Below are positions 11,375 to 22,557 of a DNA stretch of 64,000 nt, piece after piece. The notes below the pieces were generated by a model. That model was not told where the DNA came from. It ran no database searches and saw only the letters and a list, made by a program, of their open reading frames with translations. Location of the stretch: positions 5,798,539 to 5,862,538 of the forward strand of contig NC_087070.1 in assembly GCF_963678635.1 (NCBI RefSeq). Reading direction: 5' to 3'. Position 1 is the stretch's first letter, and each line of letters begins with the position of its first letter. Source of the DNA: Symsagittifera roscoffensis (taxonomy: Eukaryota; Xenacoelomorpha; Acoela; Convolutidae). The position numbers were made by a program, and so were the translations under genes.

Positions 11375-12036
11375 TCCAAGGAATTCTTGGATTTTCTTTT
11401 TATTTGTAGGTGGTTGAAGTTTTTGAATTGCATCAATGCGAGATTTTAATGGGGTGATAGTGTTTTGCTCGATATTATGTCCTAAAAATTTAATGCGTGT
11501 TAAGAAGAAGTGTGATTTATTGGGGGCTGCTTTCAGATTTTCGTTCTGAAGTATTTTGTGATATTTTTCTAGACTGTAAACATTTCGTCTTTAGTTTGTG
11601 ATTGCATAAAAACATCATCCAAATATGTGATTGCATTTTTTTTGAGTATTAGTGGTCTAAAAATTTTACTCATGAAGGCTGAAAAAGCTGCTGGTCCTAT
11701 GGATATTCCATAGAACAATCGATTAAATTCGTATTGTTGATTTCCAATAACAAATTGTGTTAGTCGTCATGATTGTTCATCTAGTGGCATTTGATTGTAA
11801 GCACTATTCATATCTGCGGTTGTGAAGTACTTACCATTTATATTTGTTAGGATAACTTGTATTGGTTCAATGGGCCAATTACATTTTGATTCGTCAATTA
11901 GTGAATTGAGATAACTAGCGTCTAAAACCATTTTTAGTGATTCACCTTTTGCTAGAATGATAACAGGGTTGATGAAGGTATTACTTTTTGGTTGTTCTTC
12001 CTTATTTACTGGTGATATAATTTCGTATTGTTTCAA
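11375..12036 (-). pseudogene. Gypsy-type reverse transcriptase core
   Basis: The N-terminal part (11767-12036) has NPVIILAK, KMVLDASYLNSLID and the first catalytic aspartate in TADMNSAYNQMPLDEQS. An in-frame TGA at 11767-11769 follows, in a context where a CGA codon would fit, so a C-to-T change at CpG is likely. The same frame continues with YEFNRLFYGISIGPAAFS and the catalytic YLDDV (11611-11625). A further frameshift lies near 11578, then FLGHNI and the fingers/thumb region. All main RT motifs are present, so inactivation is by point changes and not by deletion. Confidence 0.85.
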
Positions 12037-13190
12037 AATATCAAGTAATCTATTTACCTTGTCGTGTAAGTGAATCGGTACTTTACTTGCTCTTTGTTTT
12101 TTTGAAAACTGCGTCAGGTTTTAATGGAAGGTGTTGTGATGAACTAATTTTCCAACGTCAAATTTTGATGTTGCGTAGACTGTTGAATATTTTATCAGTT
12201 GTTTAGCTAATTTGTCAAATTCATCTTGCGTTATTTGTGAATGTTGAAAATTAAACTTTGTTAAAAATGTTTGTTATTCTTTTGTGTAATTTGTTATTTT
12301 AAATGTCGGTTTAAAATATGGCGTTTTTGTGAAGTAATATGTATTTCTTTTTTCATTACTTATTATATTATTTATGGATAATTCTTCGTCAAGAATTGTT
12401 GATTGACAAATATCTAATAGTTGTAATAAATTATTTACTCGATATGCTACTTCATTTATAGGTGAAGTTGTAGCGTTTGTTTCACAGTATCCTAAGAGTC
12501 CCAAGGGTAATGTTATTTGATATGGTGTATTATTATACACGTGTAGTGAAATAAAATCGGAATTAGTGTTTTTAAAGTATTTTATGGATGAGATTGTGAT
12601 TTTGAAAAACTTATGAATGGGTTTAAATTCGAAATCTGACATGAAAAGTTGTTGTTTGTTTTGACTTTTGTCGTACTGATGAACTTGTTTTATTGAAAAA
12701 TTATATACGTTTCCTGATAGTGGTTTCAGGTGTTTTTGTTCTCGATTATAAATGGGGTAAAATTTTGAGAAAAATGATGGTTGTTTGTTTAATCTTTGAA
12801 AGAAAGTTAAGGCTGTGTTTTTCGTTTTTGTATATTTATTTTCGATATGGATTTTACTACTTCAGATGTTTATTGTTGGTATATATTTAGTTATAAACGG
12901 TATGCCAATGATATTGTGCTTAATATCAGTCATATGGAATGTTTGTTTAAATGGCTTGTTCAAAATTTTGTTTTGTTCCATTGTTCTTGTGGGAACAAGG
13001 GATAGTTGGAGTTATCCATAATTTACTAATGTTGATCCTTGTGCTGTTGCTAATTTACTAGATGTTTCAAGAGGTGTTAAATTCGGATGTAGTGTTTTGA
13101 TTTCATTCCATGTGGGAATTTTAATGATATTTGATTCTGCTCCTGAGTCGATTAAAAAATCAATGTCAAGATCTGGTGGTTAAAATTCTT
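12037..13190 (-). pseudogene. Gypsy-type aspartic protease and protease-RT spacer
   Basis: The retropepsin active-site motif DSGAESN is encoded at 13129-13149, preceded by DIDFLI. A 122-codon open stretch (12274-12642) lies between protease and RT and has no recognised domain. Several stops and shifts separate the pieces. Confidence 0.75.
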
Positions 13191-14228
13191 TACTTCTTGG
13201 ACTCTCTAAGAGAAATGGGTTGGTCCAAATTTTTTCTTTCGGTTGTTCTTTTTGTATATTTTGATAAATATGTTTTGTGTTTGAGCATTTTACTTCGTCT
13301 TTTTTATCGGGTTTAATTACAGTGTTAATTTCGTTTACTTCTTGTGTAGTTCGGGTATTATTATTAATGGGGCTAGTGTAATAATTATGAAGAAGTTCCA
13401 TTTGATTTTTATATATCAGTGAACTAAAGGGTTGTTCATATATGATAAGTTCATAGTCGTTTTCGACTGTTATCATTTTTATTGAGATGGTTTTATCTGC
13501 ATATCATCTTTAACTGTTATCATTTTTACTGAGATGGTATTATCTGCATCACTTTCAGTTCAGTATCTGTTGATTCAAAATTAAGGTGGTTTAATTGTAA
13601 TTCATTATTTTCTGTGTTATCAATACCTGGGGGATCTGAAGTTGATTCTTCATTTATTTGCACTTGATTGATGTGTCTTTGATGCTTTGGTGTGTTACTT
13701 CTGTATCGATGTTTAGAATCGGGGTAACGGTTATTATTCCTATAGGGTGACTGGGAATAATTTCTGTATCTATTGTTGTAGCTTGAGTTTCGGTTTTGTG
13801 AATTATTTTGTGATCTATTATGATAGTTATCATTTGATCTTTGATAATTTGATCTATTATATGAGTTATTCCTTGATCTGTTGTTTGGATAGTTCTGATT
13901 TCGATTGTTGGAGTAACTTCTATTCCTATTGTTTGAATAGTTTCTATTTCTGTTGTATGAAGAGTTTTGTGATCTATTGTTGGAATAATGTCCATTCCTT
14001 GGGTTTGAATGGGAACTGGATGCAGAAATAAATTCAGTTGTGTTGGAATTCGATCGTGAATAGTTATTTCTATTTTGGTTATTTTGACTATTCGATCGAC
14101 TGTATCTATTTTGTGAGAAATTTCGTGAATTTCTTTGTTCGGGCGATCTACCTCTATAACTGGAGTTATATGGTGATTGATTTCTTGAATAATTTTAGTT
14201 GTCTGGGAGTGGTTTTCCAGTGCTACTA
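13191..14228 (-). pseudogene. Gag-pol linker rich in Arg, Ser, Asn and Tyr
   Basis: In the minus-strand frame following the zinc knuckle (one frameshift near 14270), about 14200-13650 encodes a long low-complexity segment built from imperfect units such as NNRSRNNSYNRSN and YRNYSQSPYRNNNRYP. It is strongly basic and suited to binding RNA, as in nucleocapsid tails. A 98-codon open stretch follows at 13180-13476. A 47-bp direct duplication (13466 and 13513) shifts the frame inside it. Other long frames here are shadows of the repetitive text. Confidence 0.6.
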
Positions 14229-14447
14229 TTACTGTGTATATTCTTGTTTGGTAGTTTTTGATCTTTTTTTTATATATTGATAGAATGATTTATTTGGTTC
14301 TTTGTGCTTTTGAGGTTTATTCTGATTGTCTTGTTGTTTTTGTCTACATTCGGCAATACTGTGTCCGTATCGTCGGCAATAGTTACACCACTTTTTGAAA
14401 GATGGTTTGCCTTTAAAGTTTGGGTTCTTTTCATAGATGTTTAGCAT
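14229..14447 (-). pseudogene. Gag nucleocapsid zinc knuckle
   Basis: A 72-codon open stretch carries a classic CCHC knuckle, CNYCRRYGHSIAEC (C-x2-C-x4-H-x4-C), followed by a Lys/Gln/Asn-rich tail. It is in the same frame as the capsid region upstream, separated from it by one in-frame TAA at 14538-14540. A single knuckle is usual in this superfamily. Role: packaging of element RNA. Confidence 0.88.
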
Positions 14448-14537
14448 TTCAGTGATTTTTTCAATCAGGTCTGTATCTGATCCTTGTATGTTATCTATAT
14501 GGGTAGTATTTGTTTCGATCGGATTAACATACTGTAG

Positions 14538-15677
14538 TTATAGATTTTCTGTTTCTTCAAGTTTCATTGTGATTTCTGCTTTTTCTAATTTATCTACTAA
14601 CTTTCTAAAATCTATATCTGGTTCTCGAATTGAGGAAGGATCAGATGCTCTCTTTTTTATAGCTATTTTCCTTAATTGAGGTGTTAAGGTCATCATTAAA
14701 ATTTCTGTCACTTTTGTGTTTTTGTAATCATGTTTACTGAGTGAATAACCTTTTCGAACTTGTGTTTCGATTCGAACTGCTAATTGTTTAATTGTTTCAT
14801 TTGGTAATCTGCGAAATTCGTTGCATAAAACTCTTTGATGTTGTTTGTTTCTTTCAGAACCAAACATTTTTGAAAATTCTTGTGTGAATCTTTTCCAATC
14901 TGATTTTATATCTATAGGTAGTACTGAAAACCATTTTTGGGCTGCGCCATCTAGTGTTGTTTGGATTAACGCTGTGCGTCTATGTATCCAATTTTGATGG
15001 AGTGGCGTGTTAATTGGTTCGGGTCCTATATTTAAAATTAAGTTTGCTGTGACTGCGTTTAAATAGTCTTCTATAGAATATTCAGGGTCTGTGCTTGTGA
15101 ATACCATCAGTGGTTTATTTGATGTTATTGATGATCCACCCATGAGGTATGAATTCATAGTCATCTGTAATGATTCTGCGGCATTTGGTATTTGTGAAAA
15201 ATTTGTCAGTTGATTTTTTGTTACATCATGTTGTTGTAAATAATATGGTAGTGGTATTTCATTTTGCATTTGAGTTGGTTGATAAGAATGCATAGTTATT
15301 GGGTTTTGTGATTGTATAGGTTGAAAAGATTGTGCGTTATTTGAGTTTTGGATATGCATTGGTTGTTGAATTTGCATATCTGCTGGATTTTGAGGGTAAA
15401 TCTTTATATTTTGTGATGGTTGAAATTTTCGCGGTCTTTGTGTTCGATATATTTGTGTATATGGTGCAAAAATGTCTGGTTGATGATAATCATCATCATC
15501 AGATGATAAGTAATTTGTGTAATAAGGTGTTTGTTGTTTATTCCTATTTTGTTGAAAAAATGGATAATTTTCACTATGATCCTGTAGAGGATGTGGATTA
15601 TCTGGGAAATTTACTGAATTGGTCGATGTATTTGGAAGATTCCAATAATAAGAACATACGTGATTTAGATTTTGCAT
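14538..15677 (-). pseudogene. Gag capsid-like region
   Basis: A 379-codon open frame. The first half is Gln/Asn/Pro-rich with repeated MQIQQPMH and YQPTQMQ words. The second half has a retrotransposon gag capsid signature: YLNAVTANLILNIG, an RRTALIQTTLDGAAQKWF helix, DWKRFTQEFSKMFG and RVLCNEFRRLPNETIKQLA. The upstream gag portion reads in another frame; the shift lies in a C5A6 run near 15680. The run is not a canonical minus-one slippery heptamer, so mutation is the simpler explanation. The first Met (15677) is probably internal to gag. Confidence 0.8.
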
Positions 15678-16909
15678 ATTTTTTGGGGGTTGATTTGTTT
15701 TGACTGATTTACATAATTATTGTTGTGTTCTGCAAAATTGTTTCTTGTGAACGTTTTTCGTGTGTTTGACGGTTTTGTCATTGGTCTATATGTCTGATAG
15801 TCCATATGTGAATATTTTGGGGCAACCGAAGGTTTAACGGTCGATTGTAAGGTTACTTGTGGTAGTGATGTATTTGTATTTTTTGGTGTTGTGAGGTTTG
15901 CACGTAATGGTGAGATATTTTGTTGTGTAGTTGTGACAGTTGTTTGGACTATTTCTTCATTTATGAAGTGTGATGGTGTTTGAATATCTTGTTGTGTAGG
16001 ATTTCTAGTTCCATTGAGGTTTTCATTATGTATAACTGTTGAATTTAAGCTGTTATTTCGTGTATCGGGTAAAAATGTATCATAATTTGAAGGTGCTGCA
16101 TCAATTGTTAGTGGTATTACTTTTACATAATCTTTGTGAAAAGATATTGTACTTATTGCTTGACTTGAGATATCTGCTGGGAATTTTAAAAATGCTGGAT
16201 GAGACCATTCAGGGTCCCAAACGTCATCTGATTGTTCTGCAATGACAGTGTCGTCATTGGTACTTTAGGGTCTAAAGGTTTTTCTTGTTTGTTCTATTAA
16301 ATCGATATTATGTGTAAAATAATCATTTGTAAACCATGCTAGTTTGTTTTGTAAATCATGTTTAGTGTTTTGTGAGACATCCGTATTTGTAAAATTTTCA
16401 CGGATTGCGTTTAAAAACGTTGAGAATGCGGCAATTTCGTTTCTTACTTTTGTATGTTTTGATGTTTGGACTGGTGATGTACTTTGAGCTTCTGTTCTTT
16501 CTAATAAAGATATATAACTATAAATTATTGCAAAAACTTTGTTGGTGAATATTGAGTTTGCTCTCTGTGAGTTTTGATATTGTATAATTTTGATATTTTC
16601 TGTGAATACTTTTGAAAATTCTAAATCAATATCGTCTGTTTGGATACCATATTTACCATGAAGTGTTCTTGGTGTGCTGAATTCTATGGTGTAGATTCCG
16701 TATTGTTGTGTTAGGTTACATGTGTCTTTCAAATAATGTTCTATAATTTGTCTTTTGGTTTTTATATCTGGGAATTCTGATTTGCATGTACTGATTCCTG
16801 GTTCAAACTTTTCGCAAAAGCGTGTTTGTCCTCTATCACGGAGTGAATTTATAATAAAGGGGAAAACTGCTTCTTCGTCTGGACTTTCGTCACTTTGAGT
16901 GTTAAACAT
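15678..16909 (-). pseudogene. Gag N-terminal extension, 214 codons plus continuation after one stop
   Basis: An ATG at 16909 opens a 214-codon frame (DRGQTRFCEKFEPGISTC, TLHGKYGIQTDDIDLEFSK). It stops at TAA 16265-16267, and the same frame then stays open for about another 190 codons (DDVWDPEWSHPAFLKFPADI, then a Thr/Asn/Pro-rich stretch) to the shift near 15680. No domain was recognised. The unbroken frame on both sides of one TAA points to a single original gag. The ATG overlaps the end of the upstream frame. Confidence 0.6.
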
Positions 16910-17432
16910 TTTTTCGTTTGATGACTGTTAATAAATAGTTATCAATATGTCTAATTGGTTGATTCCAATTGTATAGATTTACTGGTTTGTTTTTATATTT
17001 CTTTTTTATTCTATTTTTCCCTCTTTTTGATGAGTTTGAAGTTGTTTCTCAATCGGGAAAAAATAACTGGTCATGGATTGGGCAATTTTTGTTTACTGAT
17101 TCTTTTAACTTGTATAGTGCGTCTAGACTACTGACTTCTGATTCGGAGAATGCATTTCTATTTTTTGAAAATCTTTTTTGTGTTATCTGTCTTTGTTTAA
17201 TTATAATTTTTCTTTTTATTGTTTGTCGTTTTGTTCGAATGTATCCAACTGTTTGTGTATATGGGGTTATTACAAGATCGTATTTTTGGTTGTCTATTTC
17301 ACAGTTGTGTAATTTGATTGTTTGTCTATTTCCTAAATTTTCAATGACATAAGGTTTAGGATGAAGAATGCAAGAAGATATTAGTGATTTTAATTTTCCT
17401 AGACTGTAAGTCCTTACGATTTTTTGGTTAGC
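16902..17432 (-). pseudogene. Upstream open frame (ORF0) ending in overlap with the gag ATG
   Basis: From 17432 the minus strand is open for 127 codons to TGA 17051-17049, then the same frame is open for 48 more codons to TAA 16904-16902. That TAA overlaps the gag start: ATG at 16909-16907, one frame apart. The encoded segment is protein-like and basic (VIENLGNRQTIKLHN, YDLVITPYTQTVGYIRTKR, SEVSSLDALYKLKESVN, a Lys-rich KRGKNRIKKKYKNK, then NWNQPIRHIDNYL). There is no in-frame ATG, so the 5' end is missing, spliced or frameshifted; an in-frame TAA sits just upstream at 17433. No family was recognised. It could be an extra 5' retroelement protein or the 3' end of another element. Confidence 0.45.
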
Positions 17433-17859
17433 TTAACCTGGGACTTTTTGTTCAGGGTTGGAGAGAAAAGTATATCAGTTCCGAAGAATGATTTTTTTTC
17501 TCGTGGCTAGTCTAAGTTAAGGTGTTAACTTACTTAATCTTACTTCGGGTAGTGATTGTGTCCAAGAGTTGGAGAATAGTAAATCGATCCATAAGGTTCA
17601 GGTATAATTAGATCGCAAATAGTTCGTTAGATACTATTTTAAACTTACTGAGTTTAAGATTTATCCTGGGTCAGGTAAAAGGAGGGTACAAGTGAAGGAT
17701 GAATAACCGAAGTTCTTCGCTGTTTAGCCTAATTTGAATGGTTAGCGTGATTAAAAAATTTCTATTAGTCCTGGGTCTTTTGAAAAGGTTGGGTAATGAA
17801 TCGACGTCTGAGGTCGTTAGACACTTGATAAGTGGGTGGGGGAGAACAAAATTGTTCTT

Positions 17860-17951
17860 TTTGATCCAAGGATAAGCCTTGATGATCAGAATTTAAAATT
17901 TATAAGATACAAAAAATTGATTTAGATCCAAGGAAAGCCTTGATGATCTGG
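17860..17951. repeat. Twice-repeated hairpin motif in unit 1
   Basis: GATCCAAGGATAAGCC followed by TTGATGATC at about 17860 recurs as GATCCAAGGAAAGCC with TTGATGATC at about 17926. Each can pair CAAGG with CCTTG. The pair is present again 3863 bp on. Confidence 0.6.
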
Positions 17952-18597
17952 TTTAAGATTAAATAAAATCAAGTTTAAAATAATTTAAATTTATTTGGTA
18001 AAAGGTTTTAGTTTTTGGTGATATTAGTTGCTTTATGAATGCTGTTATGTTTAGGTGATGAAGATGGAACAACAGGATGATATATATATACTAACAATTT
18101 ATTGCCATGCTACTAATTTTTATTTTTGTTTTCAATAAATATTTTTTCAAATAGTTTTATATATTACTGCAGAGTTGGAAGGAACGATTTGAAATCTTTT
18201 TATCAGTCGTTTTTGTACAATAGTAACTTTATCTAGCGCCTGAAATAATCATTGAAGATTTTCTTCAAGGATCTGATGTTTGCAAATGAAAATCTAAATT
18301 CATTGCTAGTAAGATTCTAAATATAAAAGTTTGTGTTGGCTTTTGCCGTACGATCACGAAACTAAATGGTAAGTTTCTTTGTAGTCGTATGTCGTCTCTT
18401 GTCCGAGGTCTTTTTCCAGTACCGGGTAGTTCTCGTATTGTGCGGAATAGCGGCTCTGATCTATTGAGTCGTAGAGACATTTCAATTAGATTATTGTCGT
18501 GTAACATTTTGAAAATGTTTTGTCTAATTTCTAATCTATTTTTGGTTAATACTAAGCTATTTTGTTTTTTAAAGTCTTATTCGAGACTTATGGTTGC

Positions 18598-18694
18598 ACC
18601 AGATGAGTTATGTTCTATGGTCTAACTCATAGAGTAATTTCGGAGGGTACCAGATGAGTTATGTTCTATGGTCTAACTCATAGAGTAATTTCGG
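18598..18694. repeat. 51-bp tandem repeat with internal palindrome, unit 1
   Basis: Two exact 46-bp copies (18598-18643 and 18649-18694) separated by 5 bp. Each holds inverted arms ATGAGTTA and TAACTCAT around a 12-nt loop. The same pair occurs in unit 2 at 22461-22557. Confidence 0.9.
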
Positions 18695-18934
18695 TTTATA
18701 CACGGAATAAAGGGTACACCGTCTGCTCGTCACGCTATCTTATTTTCGGCCGGATAGATTCGAGCAACTTCTTAGTCTAATACCGATCCTAATCTTACTC
18801 TTATATCTACTAGTCTCAAGGTGTTTAACTAGTCTCTGCTAGGCTCAATAGATCTAGAGTATACTGGCTTATTGCGGCGGCTGAAGTTCTCTTGGAGAGG
18901 CAGCTAATTTCTAAGTTAAATTCAAATCTCTCTG

Positions 18935-18962
18935 GTGCTGAAATTACAAGTAATTTCAGCAC
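18935..18962. repeat. Perfect 28-nt palindrome, unit 1
   Basis: Arms GTGCTGAAATTAC and GTAATTTCAGCAC pair perfectly around AA. It sits where the less AT-rich part of the unit gives way to AT-rich DNA and might mark an LTR edge. Its copy in unit 2 is at 22798-22825. Confidence 0.85.
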
Positions 18963-19959
18963 TTACAAATAAATGGGTTGTTAGTTAGATGGAATTTTAT
19001 TGGTTAATATTAAATATTTTTTAGTGATAAAATATCTAATTTATGCAATAATAAAATGTAGTTTAGATCAGGTTCCACTAACCTCTATTTATATTAGAAC
19101 CATAAACAATTATTCTTCAGTCCGGACCAAATGTGTCCATACGTTGAATTGCTCATGCAAGTCAAATTGGGAACTTTGAGACACCAACCTTTTCAATTTA
19201 TAACAAAGATAACTGGTTGCTGGTTGCTGTACAAGTAGAACAGAAGGTTCACGCCATATTCTTTAAAAAAAAACTAGAAAAGTTTTTTTAATGTTTTTTT
19301 TTTCAATTTAGTGTTGTTTTTTTTGTGCGAGGTGTGATGAAAGGATCTGAACAAAACCTGAAATTCAAGTGTATTTGACAGTCATAGTAAAGGAACAAAT
19401 GAGGCAACGGTTTTCGTCCAAAAATGAGTAGATAAAAAAGCAAAAACAAAACTCATAAAAAAATTCAAAAATTCTTTTCTGAATTTTTTTGCAAAAATTG
19501 TTTTGAAATTTTTGTTCTAAAGATGGCGCTAAAAACTTTTAAAAAATCTCACTAGAGTTTTATAGCTTATCCTTTTATAATCAGCCTGCTCGCTTGCTTT
19601 GATTATTAGAAATTAGGCTAAAAGAGATCTTGAGGTCGAAGAAGATCTCAAAAACTAACTTTGCATGGCAGAAGATCATACAATCAACCAGACGTTTTCA
19701 ACGTCGCTACACTATGATAATGCTAAATTAGTAGGAGTTCAGAATCATAGATAAAATTTGGGTCTCAAATACTTGACAACTTTGTTTTCAAGCCGAAAAC
19801 AAAAAAAAACAGGGAACAGAATTTTTCAGTTAAAATTTTTATCTTAAAAACTTGGTGATTACTTTCTAATAAATAAATTATAAAATGTATTCAAAGTAGC
19901 GAATGTTGAACATTTAGAATTTTGTTTTTGAAAAAGTTTAAAAATTCTTTAAATAATTT

Positions 19960-20254
19960 CAGTTTCGTTGTAGGTCTCGTTTTGCATTATAAAATCTAAA
20001 AAAAAAACAAATGAATGAACTTCCCACATTATTTGTTCGAAAAACAAAATCACAACACGGTCGTAATTTTACCCTATCAGTATCTAAACAGCTTCGTTTA
20101 TTTCAGCTTCGTTGTTAATTTCAGCTTCGTTGTAGGTCTCGTTTTGCATTATAAAATCTAAAATAAAAACAAATGAATGAACTTCCCACATTATTTGTTC
20201 GAAAAACAAAATCACACAACGGTCGTAATTTTACCCCATCAGTATCTAAACGGG
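19960..20254. repeat. Internal 162-bp tandem duplication, unit 1
   Basis: A block beginning (C)AGYTTCGTTGTAGGTC and running through ACTTCCCACATTATTTG to CAGTATCTAAAC occurs twice with a 162-bp offset and few differences. It is present again in unit 2 at 23823-24117. Confidence 0.85.
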
Positions 20255-20794
20255 AGCCAATAAATTTTTTACCGTATGTATTGCCCGAATACCGCAGATG
20301 ATAGGTTTTGAGCTTTCTATGGACGGATAGAAAAAAGTTTTAAAATATTGCTTTTTGGAATAACTTAGATCAATTATTTGATAAGAGATGAAGTGTGTTT
20401 GCGTCCACTTCGACACAACTGTCATTATGATCATTTAGCTATAACTGATTTTTTCAAAAGGCTTTTCATTATACTTCAAAAACCGATCAGCAAATTTTCA
20501 GTTGAATGATAAGAAAAAATTAAATGGTAGGCTGTTAAATAATCTTTGTTTGTTGAAGACTATTTGCTCAATACATATATGAAATAGGGAACCTAGATGC
20601 AATTATAAATGTCATTTTTTTTAGAAGAAAAGGCTGTCATTAAATCGTTTTTTTTTTTAAATTGAAATTGAAAAGTAGTGCCGCGACAAATCGCAAAGAA
20701 CGACAATTCGCAACAACAGACAACTCATCATGTTTAAGGATATCCTCAACTCGCCACATTATAAAATTAATTGGAAAAGTTATAATTTTAAATC

Positions 20795-21036
20795 ATGGTC
20801 GCTGGTTGGTCGCCGACAACCCGCTCTAAATTTTGTATTAAGTCCTGCCCTCTGTTAGCAAGCTCGAAACACGTTGGCGCGACTGCGGCGGTAAGTATAT
20901 TGGAAGTTGTTTTTAATGCAAGTTGTCTTTGAAAGCAAGATGTCTTTTTCTACAAGATTTGTTGCGTATTACTGGAATACCAATTCTTTTGATTTTTCAG
21001 GAGATTTTACACTCATATTTTAAATTTACTAAATAA
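20795..21036 (+). CDS. Candidate two-exon mini-gene in tandem unit 1
   Basis: Exon 1 is 20795-20890 (ATG, 32 codons) and ends in the strong donor GTAAGTAT. A 110-bp intron ends GATTTTTCAG. Exon 2 is 21001-21036, phase 0, stopping at TAA after EILHSYFKFTK. The 43-residue product starts MVAGWSPTTRSKFC and matches no family I know. The start context is AAATCATGG. Two other frames across the exon are also open for 50-70 codons, so frame and coding status are uncertain; the splice sites are the best evidence. Confidence 0.35.
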
Positions 21037-22460
21037 TTTTGTATGGATCTGTAAAAATGTTTCGGAGTTGATTTTCCAAATGAAAAAGTAGTTATTACCT
21101 CACAAACGCAATAAGTAACAAGGCTGGTCGGCTTCGCAGTAGGAAGCCAAGAACGTTCAGATCACAGTTGTTTTTCTAAAGTTTTGAAAAATGACATAGA
21201 AACAGGAAAACTGAAAACTTTTTCTGCAATTGTTTATGTTTTTGGAGGGAAATAAATTTGAACTACATGGTGTTTTTGAATTTTTTTCTAACTCTTCTCT
21301 CATTTCACAACTGTTCAGGGTTGGAGAGAAAAGTATATCAGTTCCGAAGAATGATTTTTTTTCTCGTGGCTAGTCTAAGTTAAGGTGTTAACTTACTTAA
21401 TCTTACTTCGGGTAGTGATTGTGTCCAAGAGTTGGAGAATAGTAAATCGATCCATAAGGTTCAGGTATAATTAGATCGCAAATAGTTCGTTAGATACTAT
21501 TTTAAACTTACTGAGTTTAAGATTTATCCTGGGTCAGGTAAAAGGAGGGTACAAGTGAAGGATGAATAACCGAAGTTCTTCGCTGTTTAGCCTAATTTGA
21601 ATGGTTAGCGTGATTAAAAAATTTCTATTAGTCCTGGGTCTTTTGAAAAGGTTGGGTAATGAATCGACGTCTGAGGTCGTTAGACACTTGATAAGTGGGT
21701 GGGGGAGAACAAAATTGTTCTTTTTGATCCAAGGATAAGCCTTGATGATCAGAATTTAAAATTTATAAGATACAAAAAATTGATTTAGATCCAAGGAAAG
21801 CCTTGATGATCTGGTTTAAGATTAAATAAAATCAAGTTTAAAATAATTTAAATTTATTTGGTAAAAGGTTTTAGTTTTTGGTGATATTAGTTGCTTTATG
21901 AATGCTGTTATGTTTAGGTGATGAAGATGGAACAACAGGATGATATATATATACTAACAATTTATTGCCATGCTACTAATTTTTATTTTTGTTTTCAATA
22001 AATATTTTTTCAAATAGTTTTATATATTACTGCAGAGTTGGAAGGAACGATTTGAAATCTTTTTATCAGTCGTTTTTGTACAATAGTAACTTTATCTAGC
22101 GCCTGAAATAATCATTGAAGATTTTCTTCAAGGATCTGATGTTTGCAAATGAAAATCTAAATTCATTGCTAGTAAGATTCTAAATATAAAAGTTTGTGTT
22201 GGCTTTTGCCGTACGATCACGAAACTAAATGGTAAGTTTCTTTGTAGTCGTATGTCGTCTCTTGTCCGAGGTCTTTTTCCAGTACCGGGTAGTTCTCGTA
22301 TTGTGCGGAATAGCGGCTCTGATCTATTGAGTCGTAGAGACATTTCAATTAGATTATTGTCGTGTAACATTTTGAAAATGTTTTGTCTAATTTCTAATCT
22401 ATTTTTGGTTAATACTAAGCTATTTTGTTTTTTAAAGTCTTATTCGAGACTTATGGTTGC

Positions 22461-22557
22461 ACCAGATGAGTTATGTTCTATGGTCTAACTCATAGAGTAA
22501 TTTCGGAGGGTACCAGATGAGTTATGTTCTATGGTCTAACTCATAGAGTAATTTCGG
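22461..22557. repeat. 51-bp tandem repeat with internal palindrome, unit 2
   Basis: Copy of 18598-18694 displaced by 3863 bp, with identical sequence. Confidence 0.9.

Larger units (their letters stand above)
10300..17448 (-). mobile_element. Degenerate Ty3/gypsy-type LTR retroelement lacking integrase and 3' LTR
   Basis: Read on the minus strand from 17432 down, the order is: upstream frame, gag N-terminal part, capsid-like region, CCHC zinc knuckle, Arg/Ser/Asn/Tyr-rich linker, retropepsin (DSGAESN), reverse transcriptase (YLDDV) and RNase H. Order and motifs place it in Ty3/gypsy. Single in-frame stops and homopolymer frameshifts break it at many points, but long open stretches remain. 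Sequence after RNase H peters out near 10314, with no integrase HHCC or DDE region and no recognisable 3' LTR. A 5' LTR could not be delimited; the tandem unit beginning at 17449 may contain it. The components are listed separately. Confidence 0.88.
17449..21311. repeat. Tandem duplication unit 1 (3863 bp)
   Basis: Begins TGTTCAGGGTTGGAG and ends CATTTCACAAC; the next base starts an almost identical second copy. Comparison along the unit shows one difference (11 against 12 T in the run at 20648). Only a single base (T) is shared at the junction. Content in order: a less AT-rich 1.5-kb part that may include the gypsy 5' LTR, a 51-bp tandem repeat, a perfect palindrome, AT-rich DNA with an internal 162-bp duplication, and a candidate two-exon gene. 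Confidence 0.95.

Noticed and set aside
15670-15695. Programmed minus-one frameshift in gag at the C5A6 run
   Set aside because: Checked in the zero frame, no X XXY YYZ heptamer fits; ordinary indel decay is simpler.
13747-17352. Plus-strand open frames of up to 127 codons over the retroelement
   Set aside because: They are antisense to gag/pol; the minus frames carry the motifs.
18265-18507. 80-codon minus frame in each tandem unit (also 22128-22370)
   Set aside because: No start context, splice site or domain; probably LTR or leader sequence open by chance. Identity between units only reflects the duplication.
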